From Peptococcaceae bacterium (GTDB lineage Bacteria > Bacillota > Peptococcia > DRI-13 > PHAD01), in assembly GCA_024655825.1 (NCBI GenBank), contig JANLFJ010000014.1, positions 1 through 64,000 on the forward strand: DNA of 64,000 nucleotides, in the 5' to 3' direction. The notes below the pieces were generated by a model. It did no database searches, was not told the origin of the DNA, and saw only the letters and a program-made list of their open reading frames with translations. Of the stretch, positions 15,544 through 22,987 are shown in pieces (the stretch's first letter is position 1; each line of letters opens with the position of its first letter). The position numbers and the translations under genes are program-made.

Positions 15544-16296
15544 GTGGCAGCCAGGGAGAAGCTGAAAATAATCGACGGCTTAAAAAGCAGGCTTGACGCG
15601 CTGCGCCCACTTCCGCCACCGGCGGCGGCCAGGCTCCGCGAATACTACCTGGTGGAGTGGACGCACCACTCCACGGCGCTCGAAGGCAACACGCTGAACC
15701 TCCGGGAAACCAAAGTCGTGCTGGAAGGCATCACCGTCGGCGGCAAGTCGCTGAAGGAACACCTGGAGATCATCGACCACCGGGACGCTATAGACTATCT
15801 TGAGGATTATCTGGCTCAAAAACGCCCGCTGACCGAGGTGTTCATCCGCGACCTCCACCGCCTGGTCACCAAAAACACCCTGCCGCCGAAGGAGTCGGGG
15901 GCTTACCGGGAGGTCGAGGTGGCCATCTCGGGAACCAGGTATAAACCTCCGCCTCACTTCGCGGTCAATCACCTGGTGAAGGAGATGGTCGATGAATACA
16001 ACAGCCTGGCCAAAGTGATGCACCCGGTCGACCGGGCGGCGTGGCTCCACCTGAAGTTCGTTACCATCCACCCCTTCATCGACGGCAACGGCCGCACCGG
16101 GAGGCTGCTCCTCAATTTTTCGCTGATGAAAGACGGCTACCCGCCGGCGATCATCGAGCGGGGGATGCGCGATCGGTATCTCGAAGCGATCGAGGCGTAC
16201 CAGGCCGACAATTCGGTGGAAATGTTCTCCGACCTGGTGGCCGACTGCGTGGAGATAAGCCTCAAGGTACACCTGGCCTCAGCCAAAGACAAATAA
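15544..16296 (+). CDS. fic: Fic-family AMP transferase with N-terminal inhibitory motif
   Basis: This 250-residue protein has GTG 15544 as its start, 18 bases after yoeB. The catalytic Fic motif HPFIDGNGRTGR (residues about 178-189) is complete. Residues about 41-47 read STALEGN, matching the class II inhibitory helix [ST]xxxE[GN], so the enzyme should be auto-inhibited. Fic proteins transfer AMP or other nucleotides to target-protein hydroxyls. Its position directly behind a toxin-antitoxin pair and before a terminator suggests an accessory stress gene in that operon. Confidence 0.88.
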   Translation: MAAREKLKIIDGLKSRLDALRPLPPPAAARLREYYLVEWTHHSTALEGNTLNLRETKVVLEGITVGGKSLKEHLEIIDHRDAIDYLEDYLAQKRPLTEVFIRDLHRLVTKNTLPPKESGAYREVEVAISGTRYKPPPHFAVNHLVKEMVDEYNSLAKVMHPVDRAAWLHLKFVTIHPFIDGNGRTGRLLLNFSLMKDGYPPAIIERGMRDRYLEAIEAYQADNSVEMFSDLVADCVEISLKVHLASAKDK

Positions 16297-16312
16297 CGCT
16301 TGCGAGAACCCG

Positions 16313-16347
16313 ACGCGGGAGACGAAACCCCGCGTTTTTTCTTTTTT
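16313..16347 (+). terminator. intrinsic terminator after fic
   Basis: A 7-bp stem (ACGCGGG/CCCGCGT) is followed by TTTTTTCTTTTTT. It separates the toxin-antitoxin/Fic unit from tad set B. Confidence 0.85.
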
Positions 16348-16376
16348 ACAGAAAAGATTTTTCGGAGGTGGGAAAC

Positions 16377-16922
16377 ATTCTTGAGCGCACGTTTTTCTTT
16401 TTCGGCTGTATAGCGCCCGCTCTGGCGATAGCCTGCGTTGACGTCAAGAAACAAATCATTCCCGACAAGATAACCTGCCCCATGATCGCGCTGGGGCTTT
16501 TGTATGCCCTGGCGACCGGGAAGATAATGGACGCCCTGGCGGGAGCCGCAATCTGCTTCGGGCTGTTCTTCTTCGTCGGGCTGCTGGGCGGCGTCGGGGG
16601 AGGGGACTTGAAGTTCGCGACCGCCCTCGGGACCTGGTTCGGTTTCTACGGCTCCTTAACCGTAATCTTCCTGGCCTCGGTCCTCGGTCTGGCCTGGGGA
16701 GTGGTCAAGATGCTCAGGGCCAGGGGGCTGGGGGAAACGCTGGGGTGGTTCAAAGGGACGCTGTTCGGTTTCTGGTTGATGGCGCGCGGCCAGAGGGACA
16801 ACCCTTTCCTGCCGCGACTTCCCGAAGACGACGACGAACCCGCCCCCGACACCGCCCTACCCTTCGGCGCGTTTCTGGCGGCGGCGGTGCTGTTGGTGTG
16901 GCTCGGTTCGCCAAAAATTTAG
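16377..16922 (+). CDS. A24 prepilin peptidase 1 (apparent ATT start)
   Basis: This 181-residue polytopic protein carries the two catalytic Asp motifs of type IV/Tad prepilin peptidases. The first is in ACVDVKKQIIPDKI (about residues 20-33) and the second in GVGGGDLKFA (about 72-81). The N-terminal methylase domain of full PilD is absent, as in the Tad-specific TadV/CpaA class. No ATG, GTG or TTG gives the first helix at a sensible distance. ATT 16377 lies 8 bases after GGAGG and is the best start. The C-terminal part has a final membrane helix. Confidence 0.78.
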   Translation: MLERTFFFFGCIAPALAIACVDVKKQIIPDKITCPMIALGLLYALATGKIMDALAGAAICFGLFFFVGLLGGVGGGDLKFATALGTWFGFYGSLTVIFLASVLGLAWGVVKMLRARGLGETLGWFKGTLFGFWLMARGQRDNPFLPRLPEDDDEPAPDTALPFGAFLAAAVLLVWLGSPKI

Positions 16923-16939
16923 AGAGAAAGGGGTGACCT

Positions 16940-17464
16940 ATCCTGGTAACGCTGTTCGGCTTTCTAATCCCTAGCCTTGCGCTGGTCTACACCGACGCGA
17001 GACACTACCGTCTGCCCAACCTGATAGTGTACCCTCTCTGGCTGGGCGGCCTGGCTTGGTCCGCGTACCAGCGCGATCTTCTGTTTTCGCTCTCCGGTTC
17101 TCTCGTGGGGTTCGGCCTGCTGTTTTTGGTCAGGCTCCTGTTCGCGTTCTATTCCGATCAGGGAGAAAGCAGGGTGCAGCCGATGGGCGGCGGCGACATC
17201 AAGTGCGCCGGGATGATCGGGGCCTGGCTGGGGCCGCAGGGCGTCCTGCTGGTCGTCCTCATCGGCTCGCTTTTAGGGATAGCCTGGGGGATGGGCAGGT
17301 TGTGGCTTTCCAAGTCGCTAGGCGTCTGGATTCTCACGTTCGGCATTAAAAAAGACGCGCCGGATACCTTCGACGATCCCCGGGTGGTTCCCGCCGGGGC
17401 CTGCCTGGTGGTCGCCGCGTGGACAGTGTGGATGATGGGAGGCGGAATTAGTGCGGTTTTTTAG
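16940..17464 (+). CDS. A24 prepilin peptidase 2 (apparent ATC or CTG start)
   Basis: This 174-residue polytopic protein has catalytic Asp motifs in LVYTDARHYRLPN (about residues 16-28) and GGGDIKCAGM (about 85-94). The frame opens after a TGA at 16934-16936. The only start-like codons before the first catalytic motif are ATC 16940 and CTG 16943, just behind AAAGGGGTG. It is a diverged homologue of the preceding gene, so the locus has two peptidases, perhaps for Flp pilins and pseudopilins. The end overlaps cpaB by 14 bases. Confidence 0.75.
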   Translation: MLVTLFGFLIPSLALVYTDARHYRLPNLIVYPLWLGGLAWSAYQRDLLFSLSGSLVGFGLLFLVRLLFAFYSDQGESRVQPMGGGDIKCAGMIGAWLGPQGVLLVVLIGSLLGIAWGMGRLWLSKSLGVWILTFGIKKDAPDTFDDPRVVPAGACLVVAAWTVWMMGGGISAVF

Positions 17465-18200
17465 CAGAACCGAACGAGTCATCGTCGGTTCGGAAAAAAA
17501 GACCCCCTGGGCCTTGATCGCCGCGGGGGTAACCGCCGCCGCGATCTGCGGCGGAACCATATTCTTCTTGCAGCAGCAGGTGAAAGCGCAGACCCGGCTG
17601 TATCTCGCTCCGGTGGCCAAAGTCACCATCCCCGCCGGGGCTTTGATAACCGAAAGGGACGTAGCCGACGAGCAGGTGAAGTACGTCCTTGAGAACGTGG
17701 CGGCGAGCGCCACGGAGGTAGTCGGGAAAAGGGCTGCCTCCACCATCTACCAGGGCGAGCAGATACGGCGCGAGCGATTGACCGATACCGCCGCCGACCG
17801 CCAGGAGGTGGCCATCAACATCGACCTGGCCCGTTCCGGGCTGGTGTCTCCGGGCGACCTGGTGGACGTATACTTCCTGCGGCAGGACACAAGCTGGACG
17901 CCCCAGGGGGAGCTGGTGGCCCAGAACGCGGTGGTCAAATCCCTGCGCGGGGCTGACGGCAGCCTGGCCAGGGAGGGAGTGCCGCCGGCCATCGCCCTTT
18001 TGCTGGTAAAACCCGAGGAAGCGTCCAAGGTGGTCTACGGCTCTATGAAGGAGAAGATATACTACGCCCTGGTCAAGAAGTACAAGGAAACCGAGCAGAC
18101 AGTGGCCCCGACGCCTCCGCCGGCGGGAACGGGACTTATGCAGACGGCCCAAGACCTGTTAAAGGGGGTCGGTAGCGTTGTTCAACCGACGGCCCGTTAA
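17451..18200 (+). CDS. cpaB: CpaB/RcpC-like pilus assembly protein
   Basis: This 249-residue protein has an N-terminal membrane anchor (about 20-42). An SAF domain follows (about 55-120, APVAKVTIPAGALITERDV), then a RcpC/CpaB domain (about 120-215, LARSGLVSPGDLVDVYFL). In Gram-negatives CpaB works with the secretin. Here no secretin is present, as in monoderm Tad loci, so it probably acts at the cell wall. GTG 17451 follows GGGAGGCGG. It overlaps genes on both sides, indicating tight translational coupling. Confidence 0.85.
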   Translation: MRFFSRTERVIVGSEKKTPWALIAAGVTAAAICGGTIFFLQQQVKAQTRLYLAPVAKVTIPAGALITERDVADEQVKYVLENVAASATEVVGKRAASTIYQGEQIRRERLTDTAADRQEVAINIDLARSGLVSPGDLVDVYFLRQDTSWTPQGELVAQNAVVKSLRGADGSLAREGVPPAIALLLVKPEEASKVVYGSMKEKIYYALVKKYKETEQTVAPTPPPAGTGLMQTAQDLLKGVGSVVQPTAR

Positions 18201-19530
18201 ACCCGAGCGCGAAAGCACCTTCGAGGAGATCGAAGCCTACATCCAGGACGTGATAACCGGCGAGCAATACTGGTCCGAGGAGGAAGTGTCGGAAAGACAG
18301 GGCCTCCTGCAGAACGTGCTGGCCGGTATGCCGACCGCCCACCTGAAGCTGATAAACCTCATAAAGGACCTGCTGTTAAACGAGGAGCTTAAGCTCCTAA
18401 AGGGAGTGAACCTGGCCGGCAGGGACATAGACTCCCTTGCCGAGGAAATCTACCGGCGGAACTGGGGTCTGGGAATCCTGGAGGAATACTACCGCGACAA
18501 AAGTATAGACGAAATCCGGGTGAACGGTCCAGGGCCGGGGCAGGTATACCTGGTGAGGCGCGGAGTGAGCGAGCCGGCCGAGAGGTATTTCGAGGACGAG
18601 CAGGAGATAAAGGTCATAGCCCGGCGGCTTTTGATGCACGACATAGCGGTCGGGCTTGACCAGTCCCAACCCCTGGCGGAGAGCATGAGGAAGGACGGCA
18701 CGCGCGTAACCGCGACCTGCCCGCCGGTGACCGAATACTGGACGTTCGTGCTGAGGAAGCACGACACCTTCGAGATGACGCCGGAGAACCTTGAGCGGCA
18801 CGGCACCATAAGCCGCCGCGCCTGGGATATGCTGGCGGCGTTCGCCAGGTACGGGGTCAACCTGCTAATCGCCGGGGGCACCAACACCGGCAAGACCCAC
18901 CTGTTAAGACGCCTGGTAGCCGAGAGCAGCCCCAAGAGGAGGATAATCGCCATCGAAACTGACCGTGAATTGAACCTAAAAAGGCACTATCCCGAACGGG
19001 ACTGTGTGGAGTTCGAGGAGCATTCCAACGTCCAGGCGACGATGGAACGGATATTCCGCCACGTGCTGCGCTACTCCGCCGACATCCTGATCGTGGGCGA
19101 ATTTAGGGGCCACGGCGAGGCTAGGGAGGCGGTCAACGCCTGCACCCGGGGCTGCGAGGGTTCGATGGCCACGGCTCACTTCTCGACCGTCGAGGGGGCC
19201 ATCGAGGGGGCCGCCAAGCTCCTGATCACCGAGGGCGCGAACATACCCCTGGAGATGGCCAAGACGATGGTGGCGGCCGCCTTCAACGTGGTAATACACA
19301 TGGCCGCCAGCCGCGACCTGGGAATAAAGAAGGTCGTGCGGATAGCGGAGATAACCCCGGTGGGAGACCAGGTGGTGTGCCGCGACCTGGTGGTATGGAG
19401 ACCGTCGGGCGAGGATTACTACGAAGGCGACTGGGAGTTCGTGAACCCGCCTTCGCCGGGGCTGATCTCGCGTATGCGCCAGAACGGGCTGCCCCAGAGC
19501 GTGGCGAGGGAGTGGGGGTGGGAGGGATAA
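18178..19530 (+). CDS. cpaF: CpaF/TadA-family ATPase, set B
   Basis: This 450-residue secretion ATPase has a Walker A GGTNTGKTHLLRRL (about 240-253), an acidic box IAIETDRELNLKR, a Walker B-like SADILIVGEFRGHGEA and a His box (SMATAHFSTVEGA). The Asn and His in GGTNTGKTH replace the usual Ser and Thr, an unusual Walker A that deserves attention. TTG 18178 follows AAGGGGGTC, overlapping cpaB. It is well diverged from the set A enzyme at 2893. It is followed directly by its own TadB and TadC. Confidence 0.88.
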   Translation: MFNRRPVKPERESTFEEIEAYIQDVITGEQYWSEEEVSERQGLLQNVLAGMPTAHLKLINLIKDLLLNEELKLLKGVNLAGRDIDSLAEEIYRRNWGLGILEEYYRDKSIDEIRVNGPGPGQVYLVRRGVSEPAERYFEDEQEIKVIARRLLMHDIAVGLDQSQPLAESMRKDGTRVTATCPPVTEYWTFVLRKHDTFEMTPENLERHGTISRRAWDMLAAFARYGVNLLIAGGTNTGKTHLLRRLVAESSPKRRIIAIETDRELNLKRHYPERDCVEFEEHSNVQATMERIFRHVLRYSADILIVGEFRGHGEAREAVNACTRGCEGSMATAHFSTVEGAIEGAAKLLITEGANIPLEMAKTMVAAAFNVVIHMAASRDLGIKKVVRIAEITPVGDQVVCRDLVVWRPSGEDYYEGDWEFVNPPSPGLISRMRQNGLPQSVAREWGWEG

Positions 19531-19531
19531 G

Positions 19532-20443
19532 ATGGAAACCGCGATGATGGTCCTGGCCGGTATAAGCGCCGCCGCGTCCTTCCTGTTTCTAATCAGGGCC
19601 GGCCAGGTGAAGGCCGAAACCCTCAAAACACCATCTGCCCTGAAGAAAATCCAGAAACAGTTTCAGCGGCGGCTGGAGGGCGGCCTGCCTCCCTGGATGG
19701 AACAGTGGATGGAGCAGGCCGAGAAAAGGTCGAGAAGGGGCCAGATAAGATTCAAGCCCGTCCACTACCTGCTCATGGCGGCGGCGATGATGGCGCTGGC
19801 GGTGTTCGTGGGGTTCGTCCTGTTAAAGAACGTGGTCGCTTTCGGGATACTGGCGGCCACGGCGTTCATTCTGCCGGAACACTTCATCCGCAGCCAGGTC
19901 GAATCAAGAAGGAACCAGCTTTTGCTCCAGCTCGGGCCGGCGGTGAGGGTGCTGGCGGCCGAACACTCCGGCACCGGGCAGGTGAGCCGGGCGGTGATAA
20001 GGGTCGCGGACAAGCTCGACCCGCCGCTTAGGGACGTGTTCGCCAGGGCTGCCCGGGGATTCCTGGCGGGGCGTACCCACGACCAGATTTTCCTTCAGAT
20101 GCTCGACGACCTGGATTTCGAGTACGGCCAGATATTCGTGTACTCGCTGCGGATACTGGCCGACGACGCCCAAAAGCGGGATTTGCTCTGGTGGCTGGCG
20201 GAGCAGATCGCCTCCCAGGTGGACGACATACTCGAAGAAAAAAAGACCGTGGTTCAGGAGAGGCTGTACTCGGCGGCGGCGGTGCTGATGATGTTCCCGG
20301 TCCTGCTCGTCATGCTGGGGATATTCCCCGAGACGAAGGTTTTTCTGGTGGAGAACCCGGTGGGCCGGGCGGTGGCCTGCATCTGCCTGGCTTCGCCACT
20401 GGCCAACATTCTGTTCGACCGCATGGTCAACCGGGGAATCTGA
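19532..20443 (+). CDS. tadB: TadB-like platform protein, set B
   Basis: This 303-residue protein starts at ATG 19532, right after the cpaF stop and behind GGGAGGGATAAG. Membrane segments are at about 3-22, 75-118, 240-262 and 275-295. The cytoplasmic T2SSF bundle (about 130-225) contains GPAVRVLAAEHSGTGQVSRA. It should pair with the TadC at 20460 and the ATPase at 18178. Confidence 0.82.
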   Translation: METAMMVLAGISAAASFLFLIRAGQVKAETLKTPSALKKIQKQFQRRLEGGLPPWMEQWMEQAEKRSRRGQIRFKPVHYLLMAAAMMALAVFVGFVLLKNVVAFGILAATAFILPEHFIRSQVESRRNQLLLQLGPAVRVLAAEHSGTGQVSRAVIRVADKLDPPLRDVFARAARGFLAGRTHDQIFLQMLDDLDFEYGQIFVYSLRILADDAQKRDLLWWLAEQIASQVDDILEEKKTVVQERLYSAAAVLMMFPVLLVMLGIFPETKVFLVENPVGRAVACICLASPLANILFDRMVNRGI

Positions 20444-20459
20444 GAGGAGGTGAAGGTTC

Positions 20460-21230
20460 ATCCTAGCGGTATTGGCGGCAGGGGTGTCGGCGGGGCTGGC
20501 GGCGTTCGTCGCCGTATACCTGCTCGTCCGCGACAGACGGTTTTCCCTGCCCAGAAACGACGTCCAGAGATTGATCGAGAACATGCAGAGGAAATCCCTG
20601 AAACGAAAAGATGACCGGAACAGGGTATACCTCAACGGCGGGTGCGCCGGGGCGCTGGCGGTTATTCTGATCGCCCAGGGAAAGGTTTCGCCCGGGGGTC
20701 TTGTTCTCGGGGCGATTTTCGGGGCAGGCGCGGCCCACGTGTACCAGATGGTTGCCGGCTACTCCGCCCGGGCCAGGAGGATGCGCGAGGCGGCGCTCTT
20801 GTACCTGCTGGTGGAGATGGGGCTGAAGTCAGGCTACTCTCTGCCGCAGAGCCTGCGCAGCGCGTCGGTCATGGTTCCAGGTCTTTCCGCTCACCTGGAG
20901 AGGTGCCTGGAGGTGTGGCCGAAGAATCCTATCGAGGCGCTGGAGTATCTCAGGCTGGCGATCAACCTGCCCGAAGCCGACGCTTTCGTGACCGTGCTGA
21001 TGCAGGTGCAGGACATGGGGGCGGGGAGGCTACACGGAGCGCTCGAAGAAGGATCGCGACAGTTGAACAATCTCATGCGGGCGCTGGTTCGCAGCCAGGC
21101 GGCGGGCAAGCCGCTGGCGTTCTCGATTTTTCGGCTGCTGCCGCTGGTGGGCTGCCTGGGGATCGTGCTGGGTCCTCTGGTATACCAGATTATCGACATG
21201 GTTAAGGTTATCTTCGATGTGTTCAGTTGA
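20460..21230 (+). CDS. tadC: TadC-like platform protein, set B (apparent ATC start)
   Basis: This 256-residue protein has a hydrophobic N-terminus that begins LAVLAAGVSAGLAAFVAVYL, central membrane segments at about 58-95, a T2SSF domain (about 105-210) and a C-terminal helix (FRLLPLVGCLGIVLGPLVY). ATC 20460 lies 9 bases after AGGAGG, whereas the next conventional in-frame codon, TTG 20472, is 21 bases away. It completes the set B motor with the ATPase and TadB. Confidence 0.8.
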   Translation: MLAVLAAGVSAGLAAFVAVYLLVRDRRFSLPRNDVQRLIENMQRKSLKRKDDRNRVYLNGGCAGALAVILIAQGKVSPGGLVLGAIFGAGAAHVYQMVAGYSARARRMREAALLYLLVEMGLKSGYSLPQSLRSASVMVPGLSAHLERCLEVWPKNPIEALEYLRLAINLPEADAFVTVLMQVQDMGAGRLHGALEEGSRQLNNLMRALVRSQAAGKPLAFSIFRLLPLVGCLGIVLGPLVYQIIDMVKVIFDVFS

Positions 21231-21246
21231 GAGGGGGTGAGAATCA

Positions 21247-21444
21247 ATGCGGAAGGTCATTGAGGAACTCAAGAAGGTCTGGAAAGAAGAATCGGGAGTG
21301 ACCATCATCGAGGCGCTGCTCTACGGCGCGGTCATAGCGACCATAGCCTATGTGAGCGTTAACGCCGTGGGGACCTACGTCAAGGGCGGTGCCAGCAACC
21401 TGGGTTCCAGTGTGAGCGGCAAACTGACTCCCACCTGGAGCTAA
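21247..21444 (+). CDS. flp: Flp-type pilin, set B
   Basis: This 65-residue prepilin has a charged leader ending EESG, cleaved before VTIIEALLYGAVIATIAYV, with Glu at mature position +5. The mature C-terminus is short and polar (KGGASNLGSSVSG). ATG 21247 follows GAGAGGGGGTGAG. A terminator follows at once, so this is the last gene of the set B motor operon. Its helix resembles that of the prepilin part at 23759. Confidence 0.82.
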   Translation: MRKVIEELKKVWKEESGVTIIEALLYGAVIATIAYVSVNAVGTYVKGGASNLGSSVSGKLTPTWS

Positions 21445-21462
21445 ATCTGCCCAACTATTTTT

Positions 21463-21500
21463 AAAGCGGCTGAGGGGTGAACCCTTCGGCCGCTTTTGCT
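21463..21500 (+). terminator. intrinsic terminator after set B flp
   Basis: AAAGCGGC pairs with GCCGCTTT, with an inner AGGGGT/ACCCTT extension and a short T run. It ends the motor-pilin unit before the antisense toxin-antitoxin island. Confidence 0.75.
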
Positions 21501-21878
21501 TTATATGGGAGGATAGTTTGCCTCTCTTTCTCTTATTCTAATCCTTCTCTCGTTGACAATCCAGAGCTGCCCTGGCGCAAAATGGTCGGATAGCTTTGGC
21601 AGCAGATCGCTGACTATTTTTAGAACAGCTTCTTTGCCTTGGCTTTTAGGGCGCAACACAATAAGTCCCATGTTTTTATCTGGAGGGTACGCGATTATGT
21701 TCGAGAAATCGTTGTCAAGCGTAATAAGGATTCTGCCTTCCTCCTGACATTTGCCTATCAGGAAGCTGTCGGCACAACCCTGGAGCTTTTCAGAATAAAC
21801 CGACTCAGCGTTGTAACCAGCTACATTGAGCATTGTCGCGACATCCAGGGGAAGGTTTTCGTCTGTTTTGAATTTCAA
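21501..21878 (-). CDS. DUF5615 PIN-like toxin candidate
   Basis: This 125-residue protein matches the DUF5615 Mut7-C/PIN-like group: KTDENLPLDVATMLNVAGYN at the start (Asp/Glu of the active site) and RILITLDNDFSN in the middle (conserved T-x-D-x-D-F). In genomes these are paired with small DUF433 proteins, as here, and considered toxin-antitoxin systems with a nuclease toxin. The frame ends at 21501 close to the flp terminator. It is transcribed against the pilus genes. Confidence 0.82.
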   Translation of the reverse strand: MKFKTDENLPLDVATMLNVAGYNAESVYSEKLQGCADSFLIGKCQEEGRILITLDNDFSNIIAYPPDKNMGLIVLRPKSQGKEAVLKIVSDLLPKLSDHFAPGQLWIVNERRIRIREREANYPPI

Positions 21879-21889
21879 GAGCCTTCCTC

Positions 21890-22114
<225 letters not shown>

Positions 22115-22153
22115 TTACCCTGCTTTCCAAATGTCTTTTGGTATTCTTAACAG

Positions 22154-22207
22154 TATCACGCTAAGCAAATGTTCGTCAAGGAAGAAGGAAGCAATATGCT
22201 ATCGCTT
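22154..22207. repeat. direct repeat R1 flanking hicBA
   Basis: About 54 bases from TATCACGCTAAGCAAATG to ATATGCTATCGCTT. They recur with about 8 differences at 22895-22948, on the other side of the HicBA pair and in the same orientation. Confidence 0.75.
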
Positions 22208-22221
22208 GCCTTCCGACTTTA

Positions 22222-22608
22222 TCACTCCAAGCCGAGCTCATGTTTCAAAGACTTCTGAAGGACTTGTGAAAAGTTGATGCCGGCTTTTTCAGCCCGGTCG
22301 TTCAGCCAACTCGGTATGGTTAGATTTTTGCGGACGGTGCGGTTGTCGTGTGCCCGGCGGTAAGCATCGAAGTCGATGTCAACCAGGGCGACGATTTCGT
22401 CGTCGGCGTGATCAGGAATTTTTATAGAAGGGGCGGGAATTGTCCTGCCGGCGTCCACTTCGCTGATACCCCACATGCCGATAGCGTCGCGCGCCATTTC
22501 GATTGCGTCCACAATATCAGCGCCCTGGGTATTGATCTCAAGATCGGGGACATAGACCACGTAACCGGTTTTGCTGGGGGTTAATATCACGGGATATGCC
22601 CTTTTCAA
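22222..22608 (-). CDS. hicB: HicB-family antitoxin
   Basis: This 128-residue protein has an N-terminal HicB fold (YPVILTPSKTGYVVYVPDLE, then IEMARDAIGMWG) and a C-terminal ribbon-helix-helix (LTIPSWLNDRAEKAGINFSQ). It would bind its promoter and mask the HicA toxin encoded just upstream on the same strand. Spacing between hicA stop and hicB start is about 30 bases. Confidence 0.88.
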   Translation of the reverse strand: MKRAYPVILTPSKTGYVVYVPDLEINTQGADIVDAIEMARDAIGMWGISEVDAGRTIPAPSIKIPDHADDEIVALVDIDFDAYRRAHDNRTVRKNLTIPSWLNDRAEKAGINFSQVLQKSLKHELGLE

Positions 22609-22640
22609 GGATATTACACCTCCATTTTTTAGTAGAGGGC

Positions 22641-22814
22641 TTATTTCAGTCCCTGTCTTTTTATGATTGCCGCGGCCAACATTTCGTCGATTTCGTTATG
22701 GCAAGGGATGGATTTTCTTTTAATGCCGTTGGTGTATATGTCGTGCTTCTTGCCCCTTCTTTCTAACCACCAGCCGTTTGTTTCCAGTTTCCGTATTAGG
22801 TCCTTCCGTTTCAT
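22641..22814 (-). CDS. hicA: HicA-family mRNA-interferase toxin
   Basis: This 57-residue protein, read on the minus strand from ATG 22814, begins MKRKDLIRKLETNGWWLER, then RRGKKHDIYTNG and SIPCHNEIDEMLA. The double-stranded-RNA-binding-like HicA fold with catalytic His in KKHD is complete. A GAGGGGATGGAACA ribosome site precedes it. Order hicA-hicB is typical. Confidence 0.85.
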   Translation of the reverse strand: MKRKDLIRKLETNGWWLERRGKKHDIYTNGIKRKSIPCHNEIDEMLAAAIIKRQGLK

Positions 22815-22894
22815 TGTTCCATCCCCTCAATCAATATTATACGCATAAATGCGTATAGCTCAAGAAAAATCCCAGAATTGCAAAGAGACGCGAT

Positions 22895-22948
22895 TATCAC
22901 GTCAAGCAAATGTACGTCAGGGAAGTAAGGATGCAACATGCTATCGCT
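22895..22948. repeat. direct repeat R2 flanking hicBA
   Basis: This is the partner of 22154-22207, from TATCACGTCAAGCAAATG to ACATGCTATCGCTT. A further short match (CGACTTT) follows both copies. The pair brackets about 690 bases that contain hicA and hicB only. Confidence 0.75.
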
Positions 22949-22987
22949 TTTTGTTTAGCGTGCGACTTTTCGAGAGGAGATGACGCC

